Part shown: piece after piece, positions 1-6,889 of the stretch
How the letters are laid out: each line of letters starts with the position of its first letter
Position numbering within the stretch: position 1 is the first letter of the stretch
Source: an uncultured Paraburkholderia sp.
GTDB lineage: Bacteria > Pseudomonadota > Gammaproteobacteria > Burkholderiales > Burkholderiaceae
Assembly (NCBI GenBank): GCA_937917025.1
Contig: CALFSF010000331.1
Span: 1 to 13,659 of the forward strand
Reading direction: 5' to 3'
Length of the DNA: 13,659 bases
The notes under the pieces: model-generated
Databases searched by the model: none
Told to the model about the DNA's origin: nothing
Seen by the model: the letters and a program-made list of their open reading frames with translations, nothing else
Program-made: the position numbers and the translations under genes

Positions 1-1
1 G

Positions 2-517
2 GTCGCCGACAGCCGCACGGTCGCGCTGAATCACACGGCGGGTTTGTCGACGCCGCAGCAGGTGCAGATGGTGTTGTTCTCGCTGTTCTCGCTGATGGAC
101 ACGCCCGATGCGTACAAGAACGCATTAAAGCGCCTGATCCGCAAGCGCAAGCAGGCGCTGTACGAGGAGGTCGGTATTTCGTTCGACGATGACGATCCAA
201 ACAAGGTCGATTACTACACGATCCTCGACGTCGAGTTCCTTGGCGAGCGGATGTTCGGGCGCGAGTTCGTCGACTGGCTGTTGAAGAACACCGAGCCGTC
301 TGAATTGCTGTTCCGTCTCGCGCGTGAAGCGCGCGTGGTGCTGTTGCCGGGACGCGGCTTCGGTACGCAGCACCCGTCGGGACGGGTGTCGCTGGCGAAT
401 CTGAATGAGTCAGACTATCGGCAGATCGGCCGCGCGATGCGCAAGCTGATCGAGGAATATGTCGAGCGGTATAACGCGGCAACCGGCAAGAAGCTCGATA
501 AAACCAAAGTAAAGTGA
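2..517 (+). CDS. Aspartate 4-decarboxylase / aspartate aminotransferase, C-terminal part (5' end outside window)
   Basis: The reading frame is open from base 2, so the gene starts left of the window; 171 C-terminal residues are visible. The segment resembles the C-terminal part of bifunctional aspartate aminotransferase / L-aspartate beta-decarboxylase (AspD/AsdA), a PLP enzyme of about 530-550 residues that makes L-alanine and CO2 from aspartate. Visible family-like stretches are NHTAGLSTPQQVQM, the YYTILDVEFLGERMFG block, and the LLPGRGFGTQHPSGRVSLANL block, where the Arg of the last block lies in the usual substrate-carboxylate region of fold-type I aminotransferases. The PLP lysine lies upstream and is not seen. 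The gene ends in a Lys-rich tail and a TGA, and converges on the next gene. It looks like a housekeeping or stress gene unrelated to the aromatic cluster. Family assignment is from recall of the sequence pattern; a plain class I/II aminotransferase is the alternative. Confidence 0.82.
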   Translation, partial: VADSRTVALNHTAGLSTPQQVQMVLFSLFSLMDTPDAYKNALKRLIRKRKQALYEEVGISFDDDDPNKVDYYTILDVEFLGERMFGREFVDWLLKNTEPSELLFRLAREARVVLLPGRGFGTQHPSGRVSLANLNESDYRQIGRAMRKLIEEYVERYNAATGKKLDKTKVK

Positions 518-543
518 ACGTGAATTGAGATTTTGATTCACGT
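518..543 (+). other. Perfect 8-bp inverted repeat just after the aspD-like stop codon
   Basis: ACGTGAAT (518-525) and ATTCACGT (536-543) are perfect complements around a 10-base AT-rich loop, starting at the base after the stop codon. No T-run follows, so it is not a canonical Rho-independent terminator. It could protect the 3' end of the mRNA or act as a weak terminator; a protein-binding dyad is also possible. Confidence 0.4.
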
Positions 544-629
544 CCGATGTGTGCTCGATTCGTACCGGAACTCCAGCAAAGTGAGCATCATGACAAACGC
601 GGTTTAACCGGGCGACGCGAAGGCCTGGC

Positions 630-660
630 GGGGCGAGAGCAATGACAGTTGCCTCGCTCC
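630..660 (+). terminator. Strong hairpin in the convergent gap (probable bidirectional transcription stop without U-tract)
   Basis: GGGGCGAG (630-637) pairs with CTCGCTCC (653-660) with one G-U wobble. After a single bulged A (638), GCAA (639-642) pairs with TTGC (649-652), leaving a hexaloop TGACAG. The 12-bp stem lies between two convergent genes, which is where a shared terminator is expected. No T-tract follows on either strand, so termination would depend on Rho or be inefficient. A member of a dispersed intergenic repeat family is an alternative. The remainder of 544-861 holds no gene or other element that I can support. Confidence 0.4.
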
Positions 661-861
661 GATAGCGTATGGATCACAGCCGACGGTCGTAGAACTGCAC
701 GATGGCGTTTTGACTAGCGACGTGCACGCAAATTGTGCATCGACCGATATGGCGGGAGCGCCGTCATGCGCTCAGGCAATCAGATGCATGTTTACGGGCG
801 CAGTTTGGCCTCGCCCCACGCCCGCATCGGAATCGTATGCACGAACGTCCCATACGTGCTC

Positions 862-1884
862 TCAACCGAGCCCCAGCCACCTCGCGGCATTGCGCCACCG
901 CAGCGCCTCCTGCGCAGCGTCGCTTAGTCCCAGCGACGCCACCCGTCCGGCCGGATCGGCGTCCATGATCGCAAACGGATAGTCGGTGCCGATCATCAGA
1001 CGATCGTCACCCACCGTCTCGACAAGCGCGCGAATCGCTGTGGCGCTGTACAGCAGGTCGTCATAGTAAAGCGCACGTGCGGCTTCCGTCGGCGCAACCG
1101 GGATGGCTTCGCGCAACCCACGCTGAGACTCCCACGCGTACTGCATGCGCGGCAGCAACGTCTGGATCGCACCGCCGCCATGACTGAGTGCAATGCGCAA
1201 GCGGGGAAACCGGGTCATCAGACCGCCCGTAATGATCGAAGCTGCGGCAAGCCCGATCTCCCCAGGAAACGCGACGATCTGCTCCAGCGAGGCCGGTCCC
1301 ACCAGTCTGTCCATGCCGGCGGGGCGCAACGGGTGAACGAAGATCGCCGCGCCGCAGGCCTCGGCGGCCTCGAAGAAAGGCCAGAAACGTGGGTCGCCGA
1401 TCGGCACGCCGCCTACATTGCTGCCGACTTCGATACCGGCCAGTCCCAATGTGCGGACAGCAAATTCGAGTTCCCGGATCGCGTAGTCGATGTCCTGCAA
1501 TGGCGCGGCGCCCAGCGCGCTGAACCGCTCGGGTTCCCGCGCCACCATGTTCGCGAGCGTCTCGTTCAGATAGCGCGACAGCGTTGCGCCGTCTTTCGCG
1601 TCGAACCAGTACGACAGCAGTTCCGGCATGGGGGACAGCACATGTCGCTCGACACCCAGCCGGTCCATGTCCTCACGCCGGACGTCGACATCCCACGCCT
1701 GATTCGACACCGTTCGATACACGTTGCCCGAAATGACCACATGCCGGTGACAGGGCTGTGCATCGCGCATCGACGGCCATGCCGCATTCGGCCGGCGACC
1801 CACCCAGGCCGGGAAATCGTGCGGGACGACATGAGTATGGGTGTCGATGCAGCCGCAACGTGACGGCTGAAGACGTGTGTTCAT
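862..1884 (-). CDS. Amidohydrolase-family (ACMSD-like) decarboxylase or hydrolase, cytoplasmic
   Basis: A 340-residue TIM-barrel protein of the amidohydrolase_2 / aminocarboxymuconate-semialdehyde decarboxylase (ACMSD) family, in the usual size range (about 330-350). Metal-site residues are visible in order: H16 and H18 in DTHTHVV, H184 in FVHP, H235 in LSHGGG and D301 in GTDYPF. Known members are non-oxidative decarboxylases of aromatic or ring-opened acids (ACMSD, gamma-resorcylate, 5-carboxyvanillate, 2,3-dihydroxybenzoate) or metal-dependent hydrolases. The ATG at 1884 was chosen because AGGAGA (1892-1897 on the minus strand) sits 7 bases upstream; a longer TTG-start frame to 1977 would run through the operator region and lacks such a site. 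There is no signal peptide. It is transcribed away from the monooxygenase operon and shares its control region, so I infer a step in the same pathway. The substrate is unknown. Confidence 0.88.
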   Translation of the reverse strand: MNTRLQPSRCGCIDTHTHVVPHDFPAWVGRRPNAAWPSMRDAQPCHRHVVISGNVYRTVSNQAWDVDVRREDMDRLGVERHVLSPMPELLSYWFDAKDGATLSRYLNETLANMVAREPERFSALGAAPLQDIDYAIRELEFAVRTLGLAGIEVGSNVGGVPIGDPRFWPFFEAAEACGAAIFVHPLRPAGMDRLVGPASLEQIVAFPGEIGLAAASIITGGLMTRFPRLRIALSHGGGAIQTLLPRMQYAWESQRGLREAIPVAPTEAARALYYDDLLYSATAIRALVETVGDDRLMIGTDYPFAIMDADPAGRVASLGLSDAAQEALRWRNAARWLGLG

Positions 1885-1891
1885 TCGGGTA

Positions 1892-1897
1892 TCTCCT
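1892..1897 (-). promoter_or_regulatory. Ribosome binding site fixing the start of the minus-strand amidohydrolase
   Basis: AGGAGA on the minus strand, 7 bases before the ATG at 1884. It favours that start over the upstream in-frame TTG at 1977. Confidence 0.7.
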
Positions 1898-1920
1898 GAT
1901 CTCGCGAGCGATCTATAAAG

Positions 1921-1935
1921 GTTGCAAAACCAACC
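1921..1935 (-). promoter_or_regulatory. Operator half of the divergent control region, facing the amidohydrolase
   Basis: On the minus strand this reads GGTTGGTTTTGCAAC. It matches the plus-strand copy at 1964-1978 at 13 of 15 positions and shares GGTTG, TT and GC with the copy before the MarR gene (10309-10323). The motif edge lies 36 bases before the amidohydrolase ATG, the same distance as the third copy has to the MarR ATG. The internal TTGC/GCAA-type dyad with a 4-base centre is compatible with a MarR-family operator. Assignment to the local MarR is inference. Confidence 0.6.
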
Positions 1936-1950
1936 ATTCCAGGTTTTAAT
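1922..1950 (+). promoter_or_regulatory. Candidate promoter for the monooxygenase operon
   Basis: TTGCAA (1922-1927, 4/6 to TTGACA) and TTTAAT (1945-1950, 5/6 to TATAAT) are separated by exactly 17 bases. Transcription would begin near 1957, leaving the operator copy at 1964-1978 just downstream of the start, a position where a bound repressor would block initiation or early elongation. This is the best match I find in the gap, but it rests on pattern matching alone. Confidence 0.45.
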
Positions 1951-1977
1951 TCGAGCACGGATTGGTTGCTTTTGCAA
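1949..1977 (-). promoter_or_regulatory. Candidate promoter for the divergent amidohydrolase
   Basis: On the minus strand TTGCAA (1977-1972) is followed after 17 bases by TCGAAT (1954-1949, 4/6 to TATAAT). It mirrors the plus-strand promoter, and the two -10 boxes overlap by two bases. The predicted start near 1942 lies just before the operator copy at 1921-1935. An alternative -10 on this strand is TATAGA (1917-1912), without a convincing -35. Confidence 0.33.
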
Positions 1978-1978
1978 T
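1964..1978 (+). promoter_or_regulatory. Operator half of the divergent control region, facing the monooxygenase operon
   Basis: Reads GGTTGCTTTTGCAAT and contains the perfect dyad TTGC-TTTT-GCAA. It forms a large inverted repeat with 1921-1935, centred at 1949.5; the centres of the two copies are 43 bp apart, about four helical turns, so bound proteins would lie on the same face. The edge is 18 bases before the ATG of the monooxygenase gene. A third similar copy lies upstream of the MarR gene. Confidence 0.65.
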
Positions 1979-1996
1979 AGTTTAGGAGACTACAGA

Positions 1997-3241
1997 ATGA
2001 CATCTTCCCCAGGCGTCCTGGAACGTCCGGCCGTATCGCCCATCGCTGTTCTTGCCGATCACGACCCGTTTGCGCGCCTGCTCGATGCCGCCGTCGAACT
2101 GCGCGCCGTCGTTGCGGAGCGCGCCCGGCAAACCGAGCAGGACCGCCGCGTTTCGGCCGACGTCACGCAACTGCTCAAGGAGTCAGGCCTCTACCGGGTC
2201 GTGCAGCCGCGGCGCTTCGGCGGTTACGAACTGGGCCTCGAGGCGTTGCGAAGGCTTGCTTTTGAAATCGGTCGTGGGTGCACATCGACAGGCTGGTGCT
2301 ACGGCTTGAGCGCGGCGGCATCGTGGGTGCTCGGCATGTTCCCGGAAGAGGCGCAGCACGACGTGTGGGGCGGGTCGCCCGACGCGCTGCTCGCTTCCTG
2401 CATCGCGCCGACCGGCAACGCGGTGCCGGTCGACGGCGGTTACCGGTTGAAGGGCCGCTGGAGCTTCGGCAGCAATAGCGACAACGCGCAGTGGCTCGCG
2501 CTCGGCGCAATGGTCGAGCAGACAGAAGGCGTGCCGCCGCGACCGATCTTTCTTCTCGTGCCGCAGGGCGAGTACCGGATCATCGATACGTGGCACACGG
2601 TCGGCCTCGCAGGCACCGGCAGCAAGGACATCGCGATCGAAACCGAAGTGTTCGTCCCGGCGCATCGCACGGTGTCGTTTTCCAGCGTCCTCGAACAGGA
2701 CGCGCCGGGCGCGGATCTCCACGATTCGGCGCTGTACCGCGTGCCTTTCCTGAGCGGCTTTCCGCCGCTGCTGGCCAACCCGGCGGCGGCGGCGCTGCGC
2801 GGCGCGATCGACGAGTTCGTCGCGAGCATCGCCGCGCGCGCCACGCGCGGCGCTTTCACCGGCGGCGGGGCTTCGATTTCCCAGTTCGGCCATGTGCAGT
2901 CGGCGGTGGCCCAGGCAGAAGCGGCGGTCGATGCCGCGCAGCTAATCCTGCAGCGCGACCTGCAACTGGTCACCGATCTGGTCAACGCCGGCGAGAAACT
3001 GAGCGTCGAGCAACGCATCACCGTGCGGCGCGGCCATGCCTGGTCGGTGCGTCTGTGCGTCGAGGCGATCAACGCGCTCTACGACGTCGTCGGGGGCACC
3101 GGCATTCAACTGGATAACGGCATCCAGCGTGCCTGGCGAGACATCAACGCACTGGCCCATCACATCAGCGTCAACTGGCAGGCGGTGTCCACGATGTACG
3201 GACAGATGCGCCTCGGCTTGCCGCCGCGCGGTCAGTATTGA
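1997..3241 (+). CDS. Flavin-dependent aromatic monooxygenase, oxygenase component (acyl-CoA dehydrogenase fold, HsaA/HpaB-like group D)
   Basis: A 414-residue protein of the two-component group D monooxygenases, which use reduced FMN or FAD from a partner reductase to hydroxylate phenols. Order of domains: N-terminal helical domain (about 25-130, with QPRRFGGYELG at 70-80), central beta domain (about 135-225, with RWSFGSNSDNAQW at 154-166 and GLAGTGSKD at 203-211), and C-terminal helical bundle (about 255-414). The last part, QRAWRDINALAHH (377-389) with TMYGQMRLGL (399-408), matches the HsaA-type C terminus, where an Arg and His pair sits at the flavin/substrate site. The catalytic Glu of true acyl-CoA dehydrogenases is not evident, and a flavin reductase is encoded two genes on. 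The ATG at 1997 follows AGGAG (1984-1988); the frame is open back to a TTG at 1922 inside the promoter. First gene of the operon. DszC, IacA and HsaA are relatives; the substrate cannot be read from sequence. Confidence 0.88.
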   Translation: MTSSPGVLERPAVSPIAVLADHDPFARLLDAAVELRAVVAERARQTEQDRRVSADVTQLLKESGLYRVVQPRRFGGYELGLEALRRLAFEIGRGCTSTGWCYGLSAAASWVLGMFPEEAQHDVWGGSPDALLASCIAPTGNAVPVDGGYRLKGRWSFGSNSDNAQWLALGAMVEQTEGVPPRPIFLLVPQGEYRIIDTWHTVGLAGTGSKDIAIETEVFVPAHRTVSFSSVLEQDAPGADLHDSALYRVPFLSGFPPLLANPAAAALRGAIDEFVASIAARATRGAFTGGGASISQFGHVQSAVAQAEAAVDAAQLILQRDLQLVTDLVNAGEKLSVEQRITVRRGHAWSVRLCVEAINALYDVVGGTGIQLDNGIQRAWRDINALAHHISVNWQAVSTMYGQMRLGLPPRGQY

Positions 3242-3254
3242 AGGAGACAGGACG

Positions 3255-4181
3255 ATGGTCCGATACAGGAAACTGGGGCGCGTCGAGCTCAATGTGACCC
3301 AGCTGGAAAAAGCCCGCCGCTTCTACGAGGAGGTGGTGGGGCTGCAATACGTCGACACTGGCGCCGATGGCGGAATACGGCTGCGCTGCGATCAGGAACA
3401 CCATGGTGTCGTGCTCTACGAGGCGCGGGAAGCAGGACTGCGCTGTGCCGGTTTCATGCTGGAGGACATCGCGCAGTTCGAACCGCTGATCGGGCGTCTG
3501 GACCGCGCGGGTCTGCGTGCGCAGGAGATCGATCCGCATACGTGCCGCTCGCGCGCACAGCTCAGGGCCGTGCGGGTGTTCGAACCGCTCGTCGGCGCGA
3601 CGGTGGAGTTCTATGTGCCGTTGCCCGATTCCGCGCGCCCGTTTCAGCCGACGGTTGCGCGCATCCAGCGGCTCGGACACGTCGTGTTCAACACGCCCGA
3701 TGCGGCGCGCGCCGTCAAATTCTGGCGCGACGTGCTGAATTTCCGCGAATCGGATGCGGTCGGCGAATTCATCACGTTCATGCGCTGCTGGCCGAATCCC
3801 TGGCACCATGGCATCGGCATCGCGAAGTTCGAGCGCCACTGTCTGCATCACGTCAACTACATGGTGACGGAGATCGACGACGTCGGCCGGGCACTGTCGC
3901 GCCTGAAGACCGCCAACTCGGATGTGGTGTTCGGGCCGGGCCGGCATCCTGCGTCCGACAGCGTGTTTCTGTACTTCCTCGATCCCGACGGTCTGACGAT
4001 GGAATACAGCTTCGGCATGGAGGCGTTTCCCGAAGCGTTCCCACGCGCGCCGCGGCGCATCGAGCCGTCGCCGCTTTCGCTGGACTACTGGGGATCCACA
4101 CGTGATCCACGCTGCTTCACGGGCGCCGGCGCCAATGCCGCACCTGATTTCAGCGCGGAGAAAACCGGGGAAAAAGCATGA
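3255..4181 (+). CDS. Type I extradiol ring-cleavage dioxygenase (VOC family)
   Basis: A 308-residue protein with two vicinal-oxygen-chelate modules: N-terminal about 6-122 and C-terminal about 139-255. The 2-His-1-Glu iron site of type I extradiol dioxygenases is visible in the second module: H142 in LGHVVFNT, H198 or H199 in CLHHVNY, and E250 in DPDGLTMEY. Length and two-module layout match BphC, HsaC and catechol 2,3-dioxygenase enzymes (about 290-310). It should cleave the catechol formed by the upstream monooxygenase next to one hydroxyl, giving a 2-hydroxymuconate-semialdehyde-type product or ring-opened acid. The start at 3255 follows AGGAGACAG (3242-3250); the gene begins 13 bases after the monooxygenase stop. 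Its TGA overlaps the ATG of the flavin reductase, so the two are translationally coupled. The 50-residue tail after E250 is rich in Pro and Arg. Substrate preference is unknown. Confidence 0.9.
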   Translation: MVRYRKLGRVELNVTQLEKARRFYEEVVGLQYVDTGADGGIRLRCDQEHHGVVLYEAREAGLRCAGFMLEDIAQFEPLIGRLDRAGLRAQEIDPHTCRSRAQLRAVRVFEPLVGATVEFYVPLPDSARPFQPTVARIQRLGHVVFNTPDAARAVKFWRDVLNFRESDAVGEFITFMRCWPNPWHHGIGIAKFERHCLHHVNYMVTEIDDVGRALSRLKTANSDVVFGPGRHPASDSVFLYFLDPDGLTMEYSFGMEAFPEAFPRAPRRIEPSPLSLDYWGSTRDPRCFTGAGANAAPDFSAEKTGEKA

Positions 4182-4675
4182 GCACGCCATCTGTCGATAG
4201 CCGCGAATTGCGCAACGCGCTAGGACGCTTCGCCACCGGCGTCTGCATCGTCACGACCCGTACTGCGGACGGCCGCAAGGCTGCGTTGACCGTCAACTCG
4301 TTCTGCTCGGTTTCGCTCGATCCGCCGCTCGTTGCGTGGTACCTGAACGATCGCGCCCCGAGTCTGCCGGTGTTCAGGGCGTCCGACTACTTTGCGGTAC
4401 ACGTGCTGGCCGCTGACCAGCAGCATCTCGCGAGTCATTTCGCGCGGCCCTCGGAAGACAAGTTCGCCTCCTTCAGCGAACGCATCGAAACCGGCCTCGG
4501 CGACGTGCCCGTGATCGGCGACACGCTGGCCCGCTTCGAATGCCGGAGAGCGGCCATCGAGACGTATGGCGATCACGTGATGATTCTCGGTCACGTCGAG
4601 CGTTTTTCTTATGGCAGCGAATCGCCGCTGCTGTTTCACGCTGGACGTTTTATCGAGCACAGCACCACCGCATGA
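4178..4675 (+). CDS. NAD(P)H:flavin oxidoreductase, reductase component of the two-component monooxygenase (HpaC/HsaB-like)
   Basis: A 165-residue protein of the flavin reductase-like, split-barrel FMN-binding family, at the usual length of HpaC and HsaB (about 165-190). Typical segments are visible: RFATGVCIVTT (17-27), the flavin-binding TVNSFCSVSLDPPLV (38-52), and the C-terminal GDHVMILGHVERF (131-143) with LLFHAGRF (151-158). It reduces free FMN or FAD with NAD(P)H and passes it to the monooxygenase at 1997-3241. The ATG overlaps the stop of the extradiol dioxygenase gene (ATGA), with a GGGGAAAAAG site upstream. Placing the dioxygenase between oxygenase and reductase keeps all three at fixed ratios. 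Whether it prefers FMN or FAD, or NADH or NADPH, cannot be read from the sequence. Confidence 0.9.
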   Translation: MSTPSVDSRELRNALGRFATGVCIVTTRTADGRKAALTVNSFCSVSLDPPLVAWYLNDRAPSLPVFRASDYFAVHVLAADQQHLASHFARPSEDKFASFSERIETGLGDVPVIGDTLARFECRRAAIETYGDHVMILGHVERFSYGSESPLLFHAGRFIEHSTTA

Positions 4676-4678
4676 CAA

Positions 4679-4701
4679 CGCGGCGGGACCTGCCCGTCGT
4701 G
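4679..4701 (+). other. Hairpin in the gap between flavin reductase and transporter genes
   Basis: CGGCGGG (4681-4687) pairs with CCCGTCG (4693-4699) around the loop ACCTG, with one G-U pair; two further outer pairs extend it to 4679-4701. There is no T-run. It could stabilise the upstream mRNA or lower expression of the transporter relative to the first three genes. The 63-base gap is one of the longer ones in the operon. Confidence 0.3.
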
Positions 4702-4738
4702 GCGCGGAACTGGATAACAAGAGCAACTGGAGACAATC

Positions 4739-6004
4739 GTGCGACGTATGTTTAGAAATCGATGGTGGATCGTGTTCGGCTCGGTCCTCGGACTGATCGT
4801 CGGCAACGTCACGGTCCTGCAGTTTTCAGCTTCCGTATTGATGAAGCCGATCATGGCGGAACTCGGCTGGAATCGCAGCATGGTGTCCGCCGCCGTGCTG
4901 CTCGGATCGGTCTTCGCCGCGGTGGGCACGCCCATTGCCGGCAAGCTGATGGACCGCCACGGCATCAAGCGGGTCACGCTCGCTGTCATCACCCTGTTTG
5001 CGCTGGCCATCGCGGCGATGTCGCTGGCGCCAGGCATCCCGGTGGTGTTTCTCGCGATGTTCTCGGTGGTGGGCCTCTTCAGCGCGGGGCAGGCGCCGCT
5101 GCCGTACGCCAAGGCGATTGCCGCCGCATTCGACCGGCGGCGCGGCCTCGCAATGGGCATCGCCATGACGGGCGTCGGGCTCGGCGCAGCGCTCGTGCCG
5201 CGCCTGACGCAGCTGTATCTCGACCGGTTCGGATGGCGCGGCGCCTACGTCGCGGTTGGCATGACCGTGTTCGTGATTGCGTTCGTCGCTGTCGGGCTCT
5301 TCGTCGGCGATGCGCACGGCTCGCCACGCACGGCGGCGGCCCAGGCGCACGTGCGCGGCCTGCCCGGCATCGAAGCGCGCGCGGCCCTGCGCAGCCCGCA
5401 TTTCTGGATGCTCGCTGTGGCGTTCTTCTGCATACCGATCGTCGCCAACGGAACGATCGTGCATCTCGTGCCCCTGCTGACCGATCGCGGCATCCCCGCA
5501 GACCGGGCGGTGGTGGTGTTCTCCGGGATCGGGGCGTCGCTGATCGTCGGGCGTCTGTTGTGCGGTTTCCTGCTCGACCGGTTCTTTGGCCCTCATGTCG
5601 CGATCGCGTTTGTCGTGCTGCCGGCGCTCGGCGTGGCGACGCTGCTCGCCAGCAGGGACCCTCTGCTCACGGCCTTCGGCGCCGTGCTCATCGGCCTCGG
5701 CATGGGCGCGGAAGTCGATCTGATCGCCTATCTGCAGAGCCGCTACTTCGGTCTGCGCGCGTTCGGGCAGATTTACGGCTACCTGTTCGCGGTATTTACC
5801 ATCGGCAGCGGACTCGGGCCGTTCGCGATGGGCGCCGCCTACGATGCCACTGGCTCCTACCGTCCCGCACTGATCGCGTTCGTCGTGGTGCTGGTGTGCG
5901 CTGCGTGGCTGCTGCTGCGACTGCCGCGTCGCTATCCATTTCCCGTCATGGCTCACGGCGACGGGCAGGTCAACGAAGCCCCGTCTCCCGCGAGCCTCGC
6001 ATAA
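4739..6004 (+). CDS. MFS transporter, probable uptake of an aromatic or monocarboxylic acid
   Basis: A 421-residue major facilitator superfamily protein with about 12 hydrophobic helices: six in residues 8-190, a polar central loop near 190-218, and six in 218-395. The loop 2-3 motif is clear as GKLMDRHGIKR (68-78), with a degenerate copy, GFLLDRF, in the second half. The N-terminal pattern, a first helix followed by LMKPIMAELGWNRSMVS, is like the monocarboxylate-porter (MCT-like) group. The acidic DGYD signature of the aromatic acid:H+ symporter family in helix 1 is absent. GTG at 4739 was chosen because GGAGA (4729-4733) lies 5 bases upstream; the internal ATG at 4748 would be 14 bases away. 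By position it imports the pathway substrate across the inner membrane; efflux of a toxic intermediate is possible. Confidence 0.87.
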   Translation: MRRMFRNRWWIVFGSVLGLIVGNVTVLQFSASVLMKPIMAELGWNRSMVSAAVLLGSVFAAVGTPIAGKLMDRHGIKRVTLAVITLFALAIAAMSLAPGIPVVFLAMFSVVGLFSAGQAPLPYAKAIAAAFDRRRGLAMGIAMTGVGLGAALVPRLTQLYLDRFGWRGAYVAVGMTVFVIAFVAVGLFVGDAHGSPRTAAAQAHVRGLPGIEARAALRSPHFWMLAVAFFCIPIVANGTIVHLVPLLTDRGIPADRAVVVFSGIGASLIVGRLLCGFLLDRFFGPHVAIAFVVLPALGVATLLASRDPLLTAFGAVLIGLGMGAEVDLIAYLQSRYFGLRAFGQIYGYLFAVFTIGSGLGPFAMGAAYDATGSYRPALIAFVVVLVCAAWLLLRLPRRYPFPVMAHGDGQVNEAPSPASLA

Positions 6005-6025
6005 CCCTTTCTTTTTCAATCACTC

Positions 6026-6889
6026 ATGAAACTCGTTACTTATCGGCATAACGGCAAGATCTCGATCGGCAAGGTGGAAGGCGATCAGGTGATCGATCTG
6101 CCGCGCAACGACGCCACGTTGCCGGACACGATGCTGGCGCTGCTGCAGGCCGGTCCCGGTGCAATGACGCGTGCGCACGCCGTGCGCGGCGATCATGCGG
6201 TGCCGCTTCCGGAGATCGAACTGCTGGCGCCGCTGCCCAATCCGTCGAAGTTTCTCGCGATCGGCATGAACTATCGCAAGCACGTGGAAGAGGCGGCGAG
6301 AGTCGGGGTGGAAACACCACCGACGCAAGTCTGGTTCAACAAGCAGGTCTCCTGCATCAACGGTCCGTTCGGCGACGTGCATCTGCCGGCCGTATCGGAC
6401 AAGCTCGACTACGAAGTCGAACTGTGCGCGGTGATCGGTCAGCGTTGCCGCCACGTGAAGCGCGAGGAGGCGGGCGCGTTCATCGCCGGCTACATGGTGT
6501 GCAACGACGTATCCGTGCGCGACTGGCAACTCGCCACGCAGACCATGACGATCGGCAAGTCGTTCGACACCTGTGGTCCCACGGGCCCGTGGATCGTCAC
6601 GCCCGACGAGCTGGGCGACCCGCATGCGCTGCGTCTGCGGATGTGGGTGAACGGCGAGCTGCGCCAGGACGACGAGACCGGCTCGATGATCCATGACGTC
6701 TACGCGCAGGTCGCGCACCTCTCCACGGCCTTTACGCTCGAACCGGGCGATCTGCTGGCGACGGGGACGCCTTCGGGCGTGGGCGTCGCGATGAGCCCGG
6801 CGAAGTATCTGCGCGTCGGCGACATCATGCGCGCTGAAATCGACGGCATCGGGAGGATCGAGAATCGCGTCGTCGCCGAGCCTGTCTGA
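6026..6889 (+). CDS. Fumarylacetoacetate hydrolase (FAH) family enzyme
   Basis: A 287-residue FAH-fold protein. Metal ligands of the family are present: E130 and E132 in DYEVELCAVIG and D161 in CNDVSVRDWQ. Other conserved parts are AIGMNYRKHVEEA (78-90), GKSFDTCGPTGPW (177-189) and TGTPSGVG (246-253). The N-terminal MKLVTYRHNGK-type start is usual for the single-domain bacterial members. The family includes acylpyruvate hydrolases, 2-hydroxyhepta-2,4-dienedioate isomerase/decarboxylases (HpaG), oxalocrotonate decarboxylases and 2-hydroxypentadienoate hydratases. Here it most likely processes the ring-cleavage product after the aldehyde dehydrogenase, but decarboxylase, hydratase and hydrolase cannot be told apart. 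The start is 21 bases after the transporter stop and has no visible Shine-Dalgarno site: the leader is pyrimidine-rich, so translation may depend on coupling. Confidence 0.9.
   Translation: MKLVTYRHNGKISIGKVEGDQVIDLPRNDATLPDTMLALLQAGPGAMTRAHAVRGDHAVPLPEIELLAPLPNPSKFLAIGMNYRKHVEEAARVGVETPPTQVWFNKQVSCINGPFGDVHLPAVSDKLDYEVELCAVIGQRCRHVKREEAGAFIAGYMVCNDVSVRDWQLATQTMTIGKSFDTCGPTGPWIVTPDELGDPHALRLRMWVNGELRQDDETGSMIHDVYAQVAHLSTAFTLEPGDLLATGTPSGVGVAMSPAKYLRVGDIMRAEIDGIGRIENRVVAEPV

Noticed and set aside
710..982. Short plus-strand open frames in and beyond the aspD/amidohydrolase gap
   Set aside because: Three overlapping frames in different registers, low-complexity Ser/Ala/Arg composition, no ribosome site, and overlap with the end of the amidohydrolase gene.
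1885..1977. N-terminal extensions of the monooxygenase (TTG at 1922) and the amidohydrolase (TTG at 1977)
   Set aside because: The two extensions look alike only because the DNA is an inverted repeat; both genes have good ribosome sites at the later ATG starts.
3171..4190. 339-codon open frame on the minus strand opposite the extradiol dioxygenase
   Set aside because: No recognisable family and skewed composition; the opposite strand carries the complete iron-binding triad.
4826..6019. 397-codon open frame on the minus strand opposite the MFS gene
   Set aside because: It is rich in Arg, His, Glu and Gln and lacks any recognisable domain, as expected for an antisense shadow of a GC-rich membrane-protein gene; the plus-strand frame is a clear transporter.
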